Assembly: GCA_002363695.1 (NCBI GenBank)
Contig: DEWO01000162.1
Location: forward strand, 1 to 8,364
Direction: 5' to 3'
DNA length: 8,364 nucleotides
Origin: Prevotella sp. UBA3208
GTDB lineage: Bacteria; Bacteroidota; Bacteroidia; Bacteroidales; Bacteroidaceae
Shown: piece after piece, positions 7,403 through 8,364 of the stretch
Position numbering within the stretch: position 1 is the stretch's first letter
Layout: each line of letters starts with the position of its first letter
Translations under genes and position numbers: made by a program
Notes under the pieces: generated by a model
The model's database searches: none
Told to the model about the DNA's origin: nothing
The model's input: only the letters and a program-made list of their open reading frames with translations

Positions 7403-7435
7403 AAAAAGAGGCTCCCTTAGTTGGAAGCCTCTTTT
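7403..7435. terminator. Bidirectional terminator shared by cysE and the lipoprotein gene
   Basis: A perfect 10-bp stem pairs AAAAGAGGCT (7404-7413) with AGCCTCTTTT (7426-7435); two more C-G pairs form inside after a bulged A, leaving a 7-base loop. On the plus strand it ends in TTTTGTTGT, and on the minus strand in TTTTTGT, so it can stop transcripts from both sides. The minus-strand lipoprotein stop codon (7417-7419) lies in the loop, so the right arm is also coding sequence. Confidence 0.9.
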
Positions 7436-7989
7436 GTTGTCTTTGCGAACTCGCCGCTGGCGTGGTAGCGAGGGGTCTCGCCTGCTCCACGGGTGGGAGC
7501 GTAGTAACGATAGGGCGCCCAATCGAAGTTTCCGTCGTAGACCATATCGAAGTAGATGTCGCGCGAGGTACCGTCAAACATAGTGCCCGAGAAGCGGGTG
7601 GCGGTCAGGCGGCTGGGATAGATCCAGACGTCGTTCCAGCTGTCTGCATAGCGGACGCAGATGTCACCATTGATGACTTCCCAGCGGAACTCGCAGTAGT
7701 AGTAGTCCTGATACCGGCTGCGCAGACTGTAGTCTACCTCGTAGCCCCAACCGCCATAGGCATTCTCGCGTTCGAAATACATGGTGGTGCGGTAGTCATT
7801 GCCCGTCTTGCCAAAACGGTCGTACATATAGGTCTCGATATAACCTGTCCAAGTGCCTTCCAACACAAAGGCATCGTCGGAGTCGTAATAGTCGCTGCCG
7901 CGATAGTAGTCGTCGTAGTAGCGGTTGTCACAAGCTGCAAACGTCAGAGCCAGAGTGGCCATTGTGATGAGTGTAAAAATCTTCTTCAT
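7417..7989 (-). CDS. Tyrosine-rich predicted lipoprotein, function unknown
   Basis: I do not recognise a named family. The 190-residue product starts with a lipoprotein signal (MKKIFTLITMATLALTFAAC) with lipobox LTFAAC and lipidated Cys20, so it should be a membrane-anchored, probably periplasmic or surface lipoprotein. Residues 23-40 are a Tyr/Asp-rich linker (RYYDDYYRGSDYYDSDD). The rest looks like a small beta-rich domain: it opens with LEGTWTGYI (43-51), and has many aromatic residues at alternate positions, with 26 Tyr in 190 residues. The start at 7989 is chosen over an in-frame ATG at 8058 because it gives the signal peptide and because the promoter -7 box (8028-8035) lies inside the longer version. 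A WxG-type beta-barrel or lipocalin-like fold is possible but unproven. It is probably a single-gene unit converging on cysE. Confidence 0.85.
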   Translation of the reverse strand: MKKIFTLITMATLALTFAACDNRYYDDYYRGSDYYDSDDAFVLEGTWTGYIETYMYDRFGKTGNDYRTTMYFERENAYGGWGYEVDYSLRSRYQDYYYCEFRWEVINGDICVRYADSWNDVWIYPSRLTATRFSGTMFDGTSRDIYFDMVYDGNFDWAPYRYYAPTRGAGETPRYHASGEFAKTTKEASN

Positions 7990-8027
7990 AGTCGTATGGA
8001 TTTTATTTGATTTAACCTTTGATGGTG

Positions 8028-8059
8028 CAAAGGTAGGGAAAGTTTTCCCGTCGGGCAAG
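8028..8059 (-). promoter_or_regulatory. Bacteroidota-type promoter of the lipoprotein gene
   Basis: Read on the minus strand, the -7 box is TACCTTTG (8028-8035), an exact match to TAnnTTTG and followed by CACC. The -33 element is CTTG/TTG (8056-8059), with a 20-bp spacer. Transcription would start near 8021, giving a leader of about 30 AT-rich bases before the ATG at 7989. Confidence 0.8.
8036..8049. promoter_or_regulatory. Operator-like inverted repeat inside the lipoprotein promoter spacer
   Basis: GGGAAA (8036-8041) and TTTCCC (8044-8049) form a perfect 6-bp inverted repeat with a 2-bp centre, lying wholly between the -7 and -33 boxes. A regulator bound here would be placed to block polymerase. 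The left half extends to TAGGGAAA (8034-8041), which recurs at 8080-8087. Confidence 0.5.
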
Positions 8060-8062
8060 AAA

Positions 8063-8097
8063 AAATTCCTATTTAGCGATAGGGAAATTCCTATTTA
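8063..8097. repeat. 13-bp direct repeat with a 22-bp period upstream of the lipoprotein promoter
   Basis: AAATTCCTATTTA occurs perfectly twice, at 8063-8075 and 8085-8097, with starts 22 bp apart (two helical turns). Between them lies the opposing half-site ATAGGGAA (8079-8086), so the order is TTCCTAT, ATAGGGAA, TTCCTAT. A further small inverted repeat TAGAA/TTCTA follows at 8100-8114. The position just upstream of the -33 box suits an activator or a cooperative repressor; the protein that binds is unknown. Confidence 0.65.
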
Positions 8098-8141
8098 TGT
8101 AGAATTAGTTTCTAATAAGTAAAGATTTCCGAAGAAAATCA

Positions 8142-8171
8142 TTGCCAATTCAGAAATAATGCCTATCTTTA
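8142..8171 (+). promoter_or_regulatory. Candidate plus-strand promoter
   Basis: TTG (8142-8144), a 19-bp spacer and TATCTTTA (8164-8171) fit the Bacteroidota promoter layout, except that the last base of the -7 box is A instead of G. No convincing plus-strand gene starts downstream within the window. If real, it would make a short untranslated RNA of about 100 bases reaching the hairpin at 8245-8276, or an antisense transcript against the 3' end of the minus-strand gene. Confidence 0.35.
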
Positions 8172-8244
8172 CGACGTGAAACGAATTAACACACCAAAAA
8201 GAGAACGATTTCTTTTCCATTATTAATACTATCATTAGAAAGAC

Positions 8245-8276
8245 AGAACGGCGCGGTTGTGAAACCCCGCCGCTCT
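8245..8276 (-). terminator. GC-rich hairpin, probable terminator of the downstream minus-strand gene
   Basis: Arms 8245-8258 and 8263-8276 pair over 14 positions around a 4-base loop. In minus-strand RNA one of the two irregular positions becomes a G-U pair and only one G-G mismatch remains; in plus-strand RNA both are mismatches (A-C, C-C). This favours the minus strand, where it lies about 20 bases after the stop codon of the partial gene. The tail is only moderately T-rich (TGTCTTTC). Confidence 0.6.
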
Positions 8277-8295
8277 AATTTGTTGGCTGATATGG

Positions 8296-8364
8296 TTACT
8301 TTCCGTCTGTCTCGCTCGCCTCGGCAGCCTCGCCGTCTTCAGTCTTCTTGCCGAACTCCGGATC
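8296..8364 (-). CDS. 3' end of an unidentified minus-strand gene (partial)
   Basis: Reading in from the right edge on the minus strand gives 22 codons (DPEFGKKTEDGEAAEASETDGK) and a TAA stop at 8296-8298. The segment is acidic and Ala/Glu-rich, as in flexible C-terminal tails, and GC-rich like the other coding regions, whereas the sequence past the stop turns AT-rich. The hairpin placed shortly after it also supports a gene end. Too little remains to name the protein. Confidence 0.6.
   Translation of the reverse strand, partial: DPEFGKKTEDGEAAEASETDGK

Noticed and set aside
7396..8010. 204-codon plus-strand open frame opposite the lipoprotein
   Set aside because: It starts just before the terminator stem and is an Ala/Val-rich shadow; the minus strand has a lipobox signal peptide and a matching promoter.
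7990..8058. In-frame upstream ATG extending the lipoprotein by 23 residues
   Set aside because: It would start upstream of the predicted transcription start and would bury the signal peptide.
8095..8220. 41-codon minus-strand open frame in the AT-rich gap
   Set aside because: It overlaps the repeat array, lacks a promoter or recognisable start context, and has no recognisable sequence features; probably chance.
8292..8364. Plus-strand ATG and open frame running off the right edge
   Set aside because: The translation is Arg/Ser-rich and antisense to a more plausible acidic C-terminal tail followed by a terminator on the minus strand.

Overview
The window looks like chromosomal DNA from a member of the Bacteroidota, most likely a Prevotella/Segatella-like species. 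The evidence is the Bacteroidota-type promoter boxes (TAnnTTTG with a TTG-like element about 19-20 bp upstream) before the serine acetyltransferase and lipoprotein genes, little sign of strong Shine-Dalgarno sequences, and the protein families and gene order. This assignment is inference from sequence style; no database was searched.

Positions 11-6364 carry one tightly packed plus-strand operon of six genes: an outer-membrane TolC-family channel, a MacA-type periplasmic adaptor, a MacB-type ATPase, a MacB-type FtsX-fold permease, a LytS/YpdA-type sensor histidine kinase and a LytTR-type response regulator. The first four form a complete tripartite ABC efflux pump, with MacB split into separate ATPase and permease proteins. 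The last two form a two-component system that overlaps the pump genes by 8 bp and itself by 4 bp, so pump and regulator are probably co-translated and the regulator probably controls the pump. The operon promoter lies upstream of the window.

A weak hairpin with a U-rich tail (6357-6398) may end the operon. A 98-bp AT-rich gap follows, with tandem 7-bp repeats running into a good Bacteroidota promoter for a serine acetyltransferase gene (cysE, 6463-7380). This enzyme makes O-acetylserine for cysteine synthesis.

The cysE gene converges with a minus-strand gene (7417-7989) for a tyrosine-rich predicted lipoprotein of unknown function. The two share one bidirectional terminator whose loop holds the lipoprotein stop codon. 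The lipoprotein promoter at 8028-8059 contains and is followed upstream by related inverted and direct repeats (TAGGGAAA / TTCCTAT), which look like a regulator-binding array. The last 300 bases also hold a possible plus-strand promoter, a strong GC-rich hairpin, and the last 22 codons of a minus-strand gene that runs off the window.

No transposon, phage, CRISPR array, tRNA or rRNA was seen. The coding content is of familiar types. The less explained material is in the gaps: an 8-bp repeat tract before the permease, 7-bp repeats before cysE, and the repeat array before the lipoprotein.
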